A stretch of 64,000 bases of DNA from Colias croceus. Lineage: Eukaryota > Arthropoda > Insecta > Lepidoptera > Pieridae. This document shows, piece by piece, positions 37,301 to 49,300 of this stretch; positions within the stretch are counted from its first letter, which is position 1, and each line of letters begins with the position of its first letter. Made by a program: the position numbers and the translations under genes. A model generated the notes under the pieces. That model saw only the letters and a program-made list of their open reading frames with translations. It was not told the DNA's origin and searched no databases. The DNA is taken from contig NC_059542.1 in the NCBI RefSeq assembly GCF_905220415.1, forward strand, positions 6,448,001 through 6,512,000, read 5' to 3'.

Positions 37301-40300
37301 GACAGGGCCGGATGGAGTCTCCCCTATTGTGCTTAGGACATGTGCTCCTGAGTTGGCACCGGTTGTAACGCGTCTTTTTCGGCTCTCTTACGCCAAAGGC
37401 ATTGTTCCGAATTCGTGGAAGACTGCTCTTGTCCACCCAATCCCTAAAAAAGGCGATCGCTCAAATCCGTCTAACTACAGACCGATCGCCATCACTTCTT
37501 TACTCTCCAAAATAATGGAATCCATTATTAACAGCCAGCTCATGAGGTATCTGGAGGAGAACCAGTTGTTAAGCGACCGGCAATACGGTTTCCGTAGTGG
37601 TCGCTCGACTGGTGATCTTTTGGTGTACCTCACTCACAGATGGGCGGAGGCGGTTGAGAGTAAAGGGGAGGCATTGGCTGTAAGTTTGGATGTAGCGAAA
37701 GCCTTCGATCGGGTCTGGCACAAGGCACTTCTAGCGAAATTACCATCTTTCGGACTTCCTGCGAGGTTATGCGATTGGGTTGCCAGCTTCCTGGAAGAGA
37801 GGAGCATTAAGGTCGTTATCGACGGTTCTTGCTCTAAGCCTCTTCATGTGAACGCTGGTGTCCCACAAGGCTGCGTGCTATCTCCTACACTGTTTCTTCT
37901 GCATATCAATGATTTGTTACAAATCAGTAACATTCATTGCTATGCAGACGACAGTACGGGGGATGCTCTTTATCCCGGCCGTGCAAACACCTCAAAGGAA
38001 AGCCTCAATGAGAGTCGAAACAAACTTGTGTCTGAAGTCGAGTCTTCTCTCCAAGAAGTCTCGGATTGGGGCGAACTTAATCTTGTCGAGTTCAATCCCG
38101 TAAAGACACAGGTTTGCGCGTTCACCGCTAAACAGACCCCATTTGTCGTAGAACCTCGGTTTAAGAGTACTCCCCTTAGTATATCGCCGAAAATCGGAAT
38201 CCTCGGAGTTGAAATCTCGAGTGACGTTCAATTCCGCAGTCATTTGGAAGCGAAGGCTAAATTAGCCTCGAAAAAACTTGGTGTGCTCAGTAGATCGAGA
38301 CAGTACTTCAAGCCGGCCCACCGACTTCAGCTGTACAAGGCTCAGGTGCGACCGCATATGGAGTACTGTTCTCATCTCTGGGCCGGAGCCCCACAGTATC
38401 AACTCCTTCCTCTTGACCGCATCCAACGTCGAGCAGCTCGAATTGTCGATGACCGTAGGCTTTCCGATAGGCTCGATCCACTGTCAGTGCGGAGAGACGT
38501 TGCGTCTCTCTGTATACTGTACAGAATCTACTATGGGGAGTGCTCTGAGGAATTGTTCCACCTTTTACCAGCCGCACAGTTCCACCACCGGACCTTACGC
38601 CGTAAAAACCAGTTCCATCCGCACCATCTGGATGGTTGGCGCTCCACCACTGTCCGCTTCACCCGCAACTTCCTTCCGCGTACGGTGAAACTGTGGAACG
38701 ATCTGCCACCTGCGGTGTTCCCGAACAACTACGACATTGGGGCCTTCAAGAAAAGAGCGTATTTGTCCATTAAAGGCCGGCAAAGCACCTGTAACACTAC
38801 TTGTGTTACAAGTGTTTATGGGCGGTGGTGACCACTTAACATCAGGTGGCCCACCTGCTCCTTTGCTTGCTCTGACATAAAAAAAAAAAAAAAAAAATAT
38901 ACAGATACATACAGTAAGGAAACTTCATAAAAAAACTCCGAAATGGCTCACGCACACAAGCAAGTGTGTTTACCATTGCTCTGTGGTGTTTACGAGTATC
39001 CTAAGGGTATTGAAGGGGATCGATAGTAGCGGGTGACACATCCACAGATTTTGAATGACAAAGATACGTAGTATAGAAAAAAGTTTAAAGTGATGTCAAT
39101 TCACATTAAATAAATATTGATTGTTTCAGTTTGTAGCTCTTTCAATAAATATATTTATAAATACCGTATCTGACTACAAGTTAAAAAGAGACTATTTTTT
39201 AATTTCTATAGATATAGCATGAGTTTTAAATTATGTTGACATATTTTCTACCAAAATGATAGCTACAAATAGTCACTATTAGGAGTCCAGTCTGTTTAAA
39301 GATCGCATCTATTTTTTACGCAATCTAGAAGAGCACAAAAATCGAAAAAATGGAAACCTTAAAAAAATCTTGTTTAAATTTATGTGCATAATTACGTAAA
39401 TATTAGGGAAGAAAAAGATAGATATTTTAATTATTGTATTTTTATCGATACGTGACTTTACCACTTTGTCAAGCACTAAGCCTGTCAAACTATTTTCTTT
39501 TTCATCCTAAAACAAAAAGGTGGAGGCTATGCTCGTATAATAATAATTTTAATTTATTTTTGCCTAAGATTTTTGCATATTTTGTGTTTTTTAATTTAAT
39601 TTAATTTATCGTTTTAAAAATAATTTAGTAGGTATACCTACATACAAGTATTTTTAATTCTCAAGCAATTATATAAATAAAATCATTATAAATAATTTAG
39701 GTACACAAGTGATAACTGCGTTAGAAACAACCGACTTCAAACTTGCACTTGCAAAAATGCCCATAAAATAAAAACTACTGGGCCTATCCGAATAAAATGT
39801 CTATGGGACCAATTCGACACCATCCCGCATCGAACAAAAAAAGAATCACGTAAATCGGTTCAGAAACCTCGGAGTAATCGGTGTAAGTACATCACAGATC
39901 ACAGAAACTAAAGGGAGATATGGTTAGGGGGCGGGGCCGGTGTCGCAGCAATATGCCCAAAAAGAGAACACATGCTGTTTGTTGCATTCAGTTGACGTTC
40001 GACCGTCGGCCGGGTATTATTTGACAATGCCGTGTTGTTCCGTTAAAGTTTGTAAAAACCGAAGTGAAACCAGAAACATTTTATCCTTGTTACCTCTGTT
40101 AGCTACCACAATCGAGAGTTTTGTACAGGAAATTATTGGGCATCTCATCAAAATAAAGCTACTCACGGAAAATTAGCTTAATAGTAATCACGTGCAAAAA
40201 TGGGCGATGGATCCTGAACTATTGCGTATCGTCCTTGCAGAAAAATGCGGCCCATTTATAGCATGATCGTGCGGGGTGAGGTAAGTGTTTAATTTTGGCG

Positions 40301-43300
40301 GGAGGCGGAGAGTGTCCGTTCTTTAGCGTTTAGCTACTATTATGCATTCTGTGGCATAGATAAAAGCATGTTAACCATACAGTAGTCGCGTATCTAAAAG
40401 CTAAAAGCGACGTATGAGGTCGCGTAGTCTACAAGAGTATACCATTTTTAAAACAAGTACACAAATAAATTAAAAAGTCTGTTTATTTATTTATAATACT
40501 TCATTACTATATATTTTCTATTTAAAATAATCAACAAAACATACAACAATATCTTGTATGATTAGAAAAATCAACTACAACAAAAAAATACCTCTGTTTC
40601 AGTCGTAATATCACATAATTCATATTATATGAGGTCAAAAAAAACATATACATAAAAAACCTAGTCTGATCAGTATTTTGCAAACAAAATAATAATACAC
40701 TTTCAAAATGGTCAGAACATATAAACTTTTTGCACGTACTGCACACCTTTCGTGTGTTTCAATTACGGGCTCTAACGCAGTAATTTCTTAGAATTGGTCC
40801 TGCTGTCGATAGCCGGGTTTCTTGGTGTGGAAGAACTAAGAAATCTTTTATTTTGAAGAAAAGGATTCTTGGCAATGTATTTTGTCTGATCTTTTGGCGC
40901 ATCCACACATGCCGCCAGCTTATGCCGCCGGCTTTATACAATGGTACATTTTCTCGATACCAAAACAAAACTTGATTCAACCAAAAGCCGCGCGTGCCGC
41001 AGGCAGAGGCGCTACTCGCGTATTGACTCTTGAACTCGCGTATTGACTTTCGGTACGCGGAATCTAATGCTTTACGAATGTCTTGTCGTTCGATAGACGC
41101 CAATTGCAGTTCATTCAACAAATGGTACCTACCGAGATTGTGAATGTTTTTTCATCTTGATTGAAAGATGAGCTAAGTCGTCAACGCCCGTTTCAGTCCA
41201 AGCACTCTCACCTCCGTCGGCCGCGCCCGCTTCAAATAAAAGACACGGAAAACAAAATATTTTGTTGCTTTCATGTTCATCACAACCACACAACCATGGT
41301 GTTTTCACATACCTATTGTTCGGATTTAAACACACGCGTATATGTTTTCGTTTTTGTCGTACATTTTTGCGTAAGGTCAAGTTCAGGCCGTGGCGGTCCC
41401 TTAGCTTTCAATTCAAGCCGAATTTGTAACGTTTTAACACACTTTTTAATGAACGCCACATTATAATTGTCCATTTTAACACTCACAAGTAATACTGATA
41501 ACTACAGGCTATTTCAACAGTCAACACGTATCTTATGATTTTAATTCGAAAATTCCCGATTATAGGTACATTCGCGCGCGTGCAAGTTGACTAGTGTTTG
41601 TTTATATTTGAGTGGCAACGTCGCGCAATCGCTGTCTTGTGTACGGGCGCGCGGTAAAAACGAACCGGCAACGTTTGCGGGAGCGGCGCTCCGAATTTTG
41701 CTATTTTTTCATAGAAAATCTTCTGTTTCACGCGCAGGACTCTGACAAAACTATCTCTTTCACTCCTATTGGATTTCGTATTAGAAAATGTACTGAATAT
41801 TTTTTCATTGGAGCGCAATCGTGAGCGCTCCGCTACGCGCGTTTTATAATACAGTATTATACCTACAGGTGTATGGAATGATGGATATATTCATTGGTAT
41901 TGCCAGTAGTTTTTTACGATTACGATTGATTTTAAATAGTAATAATTAATATTAATAATGAAATTAAGGAGTATGATTTTATTATAATTATTTATGGGAG
42001 TTCACTGCACCAGCGCTCCTTAGGGCGAGCCGCCTCTGGCCGCAGGTAAAAGAGGCAAATGCCCTATGCACTCGCATGGCAATTTCATGGCACTTGCATG
42101 GCGTGGCAATTTTGAGGAGCTCCTGTTGCATAACTACGCGCACCTGACTCTCCGCGTTGCACTGAGTGCATGCGGCAATTATTCAACTTAGAGTACCTAC
42201 ACGAAGGATGAAATAACTGGAGAAATTAGATTTTTAGAAATTTGTATTTTTGTATCACTGGATTACACGTGTAGACCACGCGACTACTGTAGGGTTAACA
42301 TATTATTAAAAGTGTAAGCTTGAACGATTTATTTTTTTTATAAATTTGTATCGAAATTGAATATTATTCTTAGAAAATATTACGTATTATTAATGTGTAT
42401 AAAATAATTAAATATGTAAAATTGTTAGATAGAGCATGAACTTGTACAAAATGAACATATTTTACTTAATAATTATTCATAAAGCTGCATAATACATATC
42501 TTACTAATAATGATAAACATGAAAGTTTTTGGAAATGGATATGTTTGTTTCACGCTACTACAAAACTACTGAATGGGTTTCAATAATATCTATGCAAGCC
42601 TGCAGATCCGTCCGCGGATGAAACAAAATAAACCAACTATTAACAATATACTATTAACATATTCCTATTAACAAGAGCGATAAAATTTATTATTTAATAG
42701 CATATTTTAATAATTATTTAAAGTTAAATTCTTTGAAAATTTCAAATGTTTATGAATGATTTATTACACTATAAATATATACTTACTTACTTACTCCTCT
42801 GGCGCTGAAACCCCAAAGTGGGTCTTGGCCTCTGAGACGAGAACTCTCCATCTTTCCCGGTCCTGAGCGGTCTCTTGCCAGTTATTATTGGCTCGTAGCA
42901 CGCGCAGGTCCGCCTCTACTCGATCGCGCCAGCGATACTTAGGTCGTCCAACCGGCCGTTGGCCCAGGGGTCGCCCCAAGTATGCCCTCTTCAGTCCTCG
43001 TTCCTCACCTATTCTTTCTACATGACCGAGCCAACGGAGCCGTTGTGCTTTGATTTCTCCAAGTATATTTGGCTCGGCCATTAGTTTTTCTAGTTCGGCA
43101 TTTGTTCGGACTTTCCAGCTTCCGTCCTCTCGTCTGGTGGGACCAAAGATCTTGCGAAGAAGCCTTCTTTCGGTGACTGAAAGCTTGCGTTCTTCATTTT
43201 GGGTCAGGGTCCAGGCTTCACACCCATACATAAGTATTGGTCTTATGACCGATTTGTATATACGCAATTTGGTGTTTTTGCTCAGAAGCCTGGACGCGAG

Positions 43301-46300
43301 CACCTTATGCAAAGCTGCACCACATTTCAGGGTATTTTGGATACGGATATTAATTTCTTCCTCCCTGGAATGTGAGTCAGTTATAGTGCAACCCAGATAT
43401 CTAAAACTAGCAACTCCTCTGTACGTCGTATCTCCAGCCTGTAGGTCTTGGCGTTGGGCTCGTGTATCTCTATACCGCTTCATGTGGAGATATTCCGTTT
43501 TGTTGGCATTGATTTTTAGTCCAACCTTTTCCGCTTCTTCTTTCAAGATACTCGCGGCTTCGCTCACTTCATCGCGGGTTTCACCTAACAATGCGAGGTC
43601 ATCAGCATACCCAATCACCTTATGTTTTCCATTCAGTGTCACTCTCCAATCCAATGCAAGCATTTTACGCAGGATATATTCCAGTACTAAATTGAATAGC
43701 ACAGGTGACAGGGAATCACCTTGTTTTAATCCGGTGAACACCGCAAAGCCTTCTGTGAGTTCTTTACCTACCCTTACATGCATGCTACTCTCCCCAATAG
43801 CCACCTTTATTAGATCCACCAGTTTGATTGGGATACCAAGCTCCTTTAAGATAGCAAACAGGGCGCCTCTATCAATGCTATCGTATGCCTTCTCAAAGTC
43901 CACAAATAGCGCGTGCATGCTCTGAGCATATTCCCACCTCTTTTCCATTATCTGTTTGATAAGGAAAATCTGGTCGATCGTACTTCGGTTCCGACGAAAC
44001 CCACACTGATAATCGCTGAGAATTCTTTCCGCGTAAGGTTCCAGTCGATCTAGCAGTATGTTCGAAAAGATCTTATACGCTGTTGGCAACAGAGCAATCC
44101 CGCGGTAGTTGCTACACTTTTTCTTGCTACCCTTCTTGTGGACTGGGCATATTATTCCCGTATTCCAATCTTTCGGCTGTATCTGTTCATCCCATATCTT
44201 TCTGAGGACTTCATATAACTTGGAATGCACCACCGCTCCACTTTGCTTCCACACTTCAGAAGGCACGCCGTCAATACCTGGTGCTTTGTTATTTTTCAGT
44301 CGCATAATTGCCTTGTGCACTTCTGCGAATGTGGGAGGGGGTACATCTTCGTAATTGTCATCCTTCTCCCTGATGATTTCGGCTTGAGGAGGTGGGCAGT
44401 TGAGTAGGCTCTGGAAGTAATCTCGCCATGCCATCTTAATATCATCGCTGTCGGTGATGAGGTCCCCATTAACGTCCTCCAGCATTTGCGTAGTGGGTTG
44501 ATAACCTTTTTTTGTGGTTTTCACTTCCTTGTAAAATTTCCTCGATTCACCAGCGCGTATAAAGGTCTCCATATTTTGTATGAGGCCATCGAGATGCTGT
44601 CTTTTGGCTCTGCGGATCGCTTTCTTTAGCTGTGAGCCGCATTCCATGTACTTTACGTTCCATTGCCTGTCCTGCTCTGCCAAGATCTTATAATGTCTTT
44701 TTTCTACCATTTTGCCTTCACACTCTTGGTTCCACCACTTCCTTCGCTTTTTCCTTTTGACTTCCCCTAAAACTTTAAATCCGATTTCTTTTGTGGTATT
44801 CTTTATTTTATCCCATACATTGTCAATGCTTTCCGTAGTATCTAAATCTTTGAATCTATTGCTTAACTCTAATTGAAATGTTTGTTTTATATCCTGTGTT
44901 TTTAAATTATCTACATCAATCCTTTAGTCTGCCTGTGTTTTCTTACTGATCTGATTCTAAACTTTAGTTTAATTCCTAACATGTAGTGATCACTGTCACA
45001 ATCTGCTCCGCGAAAGGTTCTAACATCCTCGATGGTCCTTTTGTGACGCTCATCAATCGCTACGTGATCGATCTGGTTAATGGTGTGTCCATCCGGGGAT
45101 CGCCAAGTTCCCTTATAAATGTCCTTGTGCGGAAACATAGTGCTTTTGATCACCATAGCCTTGGCTGAAGCAAAACTTATGAGTCTTAACCCATTATCGT
45201 TTGAGTTTGCATGTTTGCTATGTAGTCCGATTGTGGGGACATAAATCGTCTCTCGTCCAACTTTGGCATTAAAATCCCCAGTACTATTTTAATATCGTAG
45301 CCCGGTAGTTGGTCGTATAGTAGTTCAAGCTGTTCGTAAAACTGATCCTTGGTTTCGTCTTCCGCTAATTCTGTTGTAGCGTATATGTTTACCAAGGATA
45401 TATTAGCAAATTGACCTTTGAGGCGAAGTACTGATATTCGGTCGGATATACCATCGTAACGAATGACATTATGGATGAAATCTTTGGCGACTATGAATCC
45501 AGTACCATGTGTATGGTGTCCAGCGTCATTACCGCTATAAAATAATATCACGTTGTCGTCAAGTAGAAGACCTCAACACCAGGGCGCTAAGGCGCGAAAC
45601 CTGGAAACTTTTGGTGTCGGAGGCCAAGATCCTCTTTGGGTCGGTGCGCCGTTGAAGTAAGTAGTAAGTAAGTAAGTTGTCGTCAATATTGCACTCCCCT
45701 TTGCCCGGCCATCTTACTTCTTGGAGTGCAGCTGCTTTTATATAATATCTGAGCAACTCACAATTTACCTGGTAGACGGCACCAGGCCGAAACAGAGAGC
45801 GAACATTCCATGTAGCTAATCGTAGGTCCTTTAAACCATGCCTTAAGTCGTCGTTTTTGTGATCGGATTTTCTATTTCTCGTACTCAGTTTCGTAACATA
45901 AAGATTTTTACGTGGGAGGGGTGTTAACCCGCCGCACAACCCCCATATTGCTGGAGGACCACACCCATCGTTGGTCAGCGAGTCCATCGGACTTAGCCGG
46001 TAGCGTAGCTGGGCTGTACTACCGACCATCCCCCCATCCGCCACCCGGGGGACGCTCCCCTACGCCGCGAGGGCCAGCGCGCGATAAATATTTAAAAAAA
46101 AATATTATATTCTACATTAACATACCTGTAAATAATACGATGGGTTACTGAGTGCCATGTGTAGAGCACCGCGCGGTGAACCAACAATCTGCTTCTTTAC
46201 ATTTGACACTTCGGTAAAGAATACAATTTCATGAAATGTTTGCGTGTGCGGCGGAAGAAGACCTTAAAATATAAATAAAGATATTTTCCTTTTTTCATGA

Positions 46301-49300
46301 TTGTTACTTTGTAAGTCTTAATTACAAAAACATAATGTTATAACGAAAATAATTAAGTGAATAGTTAGCTGTGTAATACTGTAAAAAAATCATACAGAAA
46401 ATTTAATGTTGAAGCAGTTGCTGCATAATATAATACAAGTGTCATTTATAATTCTATGATTCATTCAAATTTGTTTGAAAAGCGTTTATGCACAATACCT
46501 GTGAGTTTTAACTAGCAAAAATGCACAAGAGAATAACTAATTTGTGTTGCCTATAAAATTTTATCATTTTTATTATTGTAATTTTTATATTTTTGTTACT
46601 TTTTCATTCTATTATTACCTTTTTTAAACATTCCTTCCAAATAACTGACAAATCTTGATCTTATCATTTCAAATTCCGATTGTATTCTATCCACTCTTGT
46701 TGCTTTGAGCAGTTTCTGTAATAAAAAAAATTCAAGAATTATGTTGTATTCAAAAATGCTAGTTTTGAAATAGAATGCATAAGACATCTTCTAGCTTTTC
46801 ACTCAGGGCTTTCCTCATTTAGATTACTTTTTTTCCAAATCTACCTTGCCTATAATAAGTATTATATGATATTATAGCATTCCTTACCTCTTTCAATTTA
46901 TAACGATTCCCCGATTTGAGGTCCATATTTTCCAAATCATTTTCAATTTCCATTTCATCATTATTACTTGATTGTATAGTTTCATTACTTGCACTTTCGA
47001 TTTGCCTCAGAAACGTTATGAGGTATACTCTAACACTTTTTACAAAGTCCTCTCCTAACTCTGTACTAATATTGACTTGATTATTTTTCGATGGCGTAGA
47101 GCGTAGAGGTTTTACAGGTGATATAGTTTGTAGAACATTGTTAACGACTTTAATAGCACTTTGAATGCTGTCTATCAATTTGACTTGCGATTGAAAACCT
47201 AATAGCTGCATACATTCTTTGAAACCTTCTGTTTCTGTTACGTGTTCCACAGCACATCTGGCGTATATTTCACGTATCTGCAATTCAAACATTTTAAATA
47301 TAATCAGTATATGCTAGCTGAAAAAAGTGACTGATAACTATTATCAGTCAGTTTTACCAACTGTTTTCATAATATAAATTACTTTTAGAATAGAAGTAAC
47401 TAACTTCAAGAGTAGTACGAGTAAGTACTTACTGACTTCCCTAGTATATTTTTCGGTAGATCCTTCAGAAAAGATGCAAGCAATCTCACACATAAATAAA
47501 AACTATAAACATAGTCATGCAGTTTGTGCATTTCCTTCTTTAAGACTTCTCTGAAGAAATTATTGTCTTCAAAGAGCCCAATCTTAGTGTGACAGTCTTG
47601 CACTTCTAAAAATGGTCGGAAAGATAACAGTTGTCTTATGTTCTCTAAGTCTTCAGAAGATAAACTCGCAACCGCTGCATCGATACTCTCTCTGTCACAG
47701 CAAAGTGATTTTATATTGTCACCGTAATAATGATCCATCATGCAATACTGAAACATAAGTAGCAATTATTTATTTGTAATTATTATAAAAAAAACCTAAT
47801 AAGATACAATTTCAATAAAATTCAAGACTCCTTAAACTTTACCACATTTTTATTGATTGAAATTAAAATTTAAAACTAAGAAAAATGCAAATATTATGAA
47901 ATTCTTAACAGTCTATTAACTATTTAGATTTATAAAACATTTTTCATTGACTTAGTATATAATATAATATTTACCTTAATACTTTGAATGAGACCAGTAA
48001 CAGAAAAATCGTAGAACAAAAACACATCTGTCAGTAGTTCAAAAGCTTTTCCCGATAAGTGAAATGGGCTGGTGTGAGTCAGAAAAACATTCTCTAATAC
48101 CTGTAAATACCATATTATACAGTAAATAAGGGATGATAGTAATTATAACATATACAGACAAGATATTGATTAATGCAACAATTTTTTTTTTTTATTTAAA
48201 CATATATGTTTTAATTAAAGACATAAAAAACTTACAAAATATAACTAAAAATACAACTACAACTAAAAATAATATAAAATCATTTAATACCAACTAACTT
48301 TACAACTAAAATTAAACAAACATACCATGCAAACTTACTTGATTCATATAAACATGGGAAGGATGGGAATGAAATACTTTTATCAAAAGTTTGGAGGAAA
48401 CTTGATATGGGAACGACTTATGCAATGCTGACACAGATGTAGCAACACCAAAAACTAATACTATGGGCAGTACAGCTACATACGAACTAAAAAGAAAAAA
48501 AAATCATAAAAAAAAACAAAATGTATAAGTATTCACTAAATGCATACAACAAATTAGGTATCAGACATACAATGATCTCTTACCTTACGATCATAACAAA
48601 GTCTTGTAATATATTACAGTTAAAGCTTTCAAAGTCAGGTATAATAATAATTAAAGTTTTCTGTACAACAGCATGCTTCTTTTTCTTTGGTGAACATGTT
48701 TCCTGTTTGTTTTTATACCAATTAAACAATGTCTTCATTGTACAGTGACTCTTCTTAAGCTTAGGCTTTGGTACAGAATCCTCATCAACACTCTCCACAG
48801 AATTATCCTGTAAATAAATGAAGCATATAATATTATAAGGGCATATTTATACCTCCAAGGCCGGCAACACATTAGCAGTGGCCCTAACATCGCAAATGCT
48901 TATCTGTGACCGTGACCCGCCAGCTCATGTTCCCGCTCAAGCGATAAAAAAAAGCATTGCTGGTTATACTATTATTTATTAATGCACTTAAATATAATCT
49001 TGGGTATATTTTTACATAAAAATATATATTTAAACTTACAAATTCATTTTCCCCATTAATCAGTTGCCAAACTGCACTTTCCACTAAATGTTTCACAGAT
49101 GAAGCATCTTGAGAATTGACCATAGCTACATATGGGGTCACTTCTTCCCTACAAAAGTTATCTAGATTGATGTAAAGTTTTTATTCTTGAATGTAAATAA
49201 TAAAGGTACAATTCAGAGATGTTCATAGAAACAAGTGGTGTCGCTTGCAGTTTGCTGTTGCAGTTTGCGGTCTGCGGCCCATCTTGGACTTGTACCTTTA

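Larger units (their letters stand above)
35390..40353. mobile_element. DNA transposon, 7-bp TSD (possible P superfamily)
   Basis: It starts CACACCCCGGA (35390) and ends ATTCTGTG (40353). The perfect 7-bp duplication GCATAGA flanks it at 35383-35389 and 40354-40360. Its left ~155 bp and right ~130 bp are near-identical to the two ends of the short element at 53582-53978, which has a different perfect 7-bp TSD; that confirms the borders. Terminal inverted repeats are very short (CACA...TGTG). A THAP-like N-terminal stub lies at 40027. P-superfamily elements make 7-8-bp TSDs, start with CA and encode THAP transposases, so that is my tentative placement; no transposase core was found. A LINE (35573-38898) is inserted inside. 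Confidence 0.75.
42779..46083 (-). mobile_element. RTE-type LINE in Orc3 intron
   Basis: Minus-strand element with an APE endonuclease region followed by RT. It ends at its 3' side in a short tetranucleotide tail (GTAA)n at 42781-42797, rather than poly(A), as is usual for RTE elements. The 8-bp repeat ataaatat flanks it (42771-42778 and 46084-46091), a plausible though AT-rich target duplication. The 5' end is GC-rich (46000-46083). It lies in the same orientation as Orc3, with its 5' end about 42 bp from the donor site. Confidence 0.8.
35152..46125 (-). other. Orc3: Giant Orc3 intron filled with transposons
   Basis: Donor CAG|GTATGT at 46126/46125 and acceptor TTTCAG at 35152 define a 10,974-bp intron; the other Orc3 introns are about 75-260 bp except 34420-34966. 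Most of it is accounted for by a 7-bp-TSD DNA element with a nested LINE (35390-40353), a hAT relic (about 40750-41475) and an RTE LINE (42779-46083), whose edge lies only about 40 bp from the donor. Unassigned remainder: 40360-40750 and 41480-42770, including a GC-richer patch at 41580-41860 and a patch with repeated 'catggcaattt' at 42070-42115. Confidence 0.85.

Noticed and set aside
35541..38915. Target-site duplication for the LINE at 35573-38898
   Set aside because: Flanks 'cacaattat' and 'tatacagata' share no convincing direct repeat, so no TSD is claimed.
43050..43925. Plus-strand open frame of 291 codons
   Set aside because: It is the antisense shadow of the RTE reverse transcriptase ORF on the minus strand; its translation has no domain.
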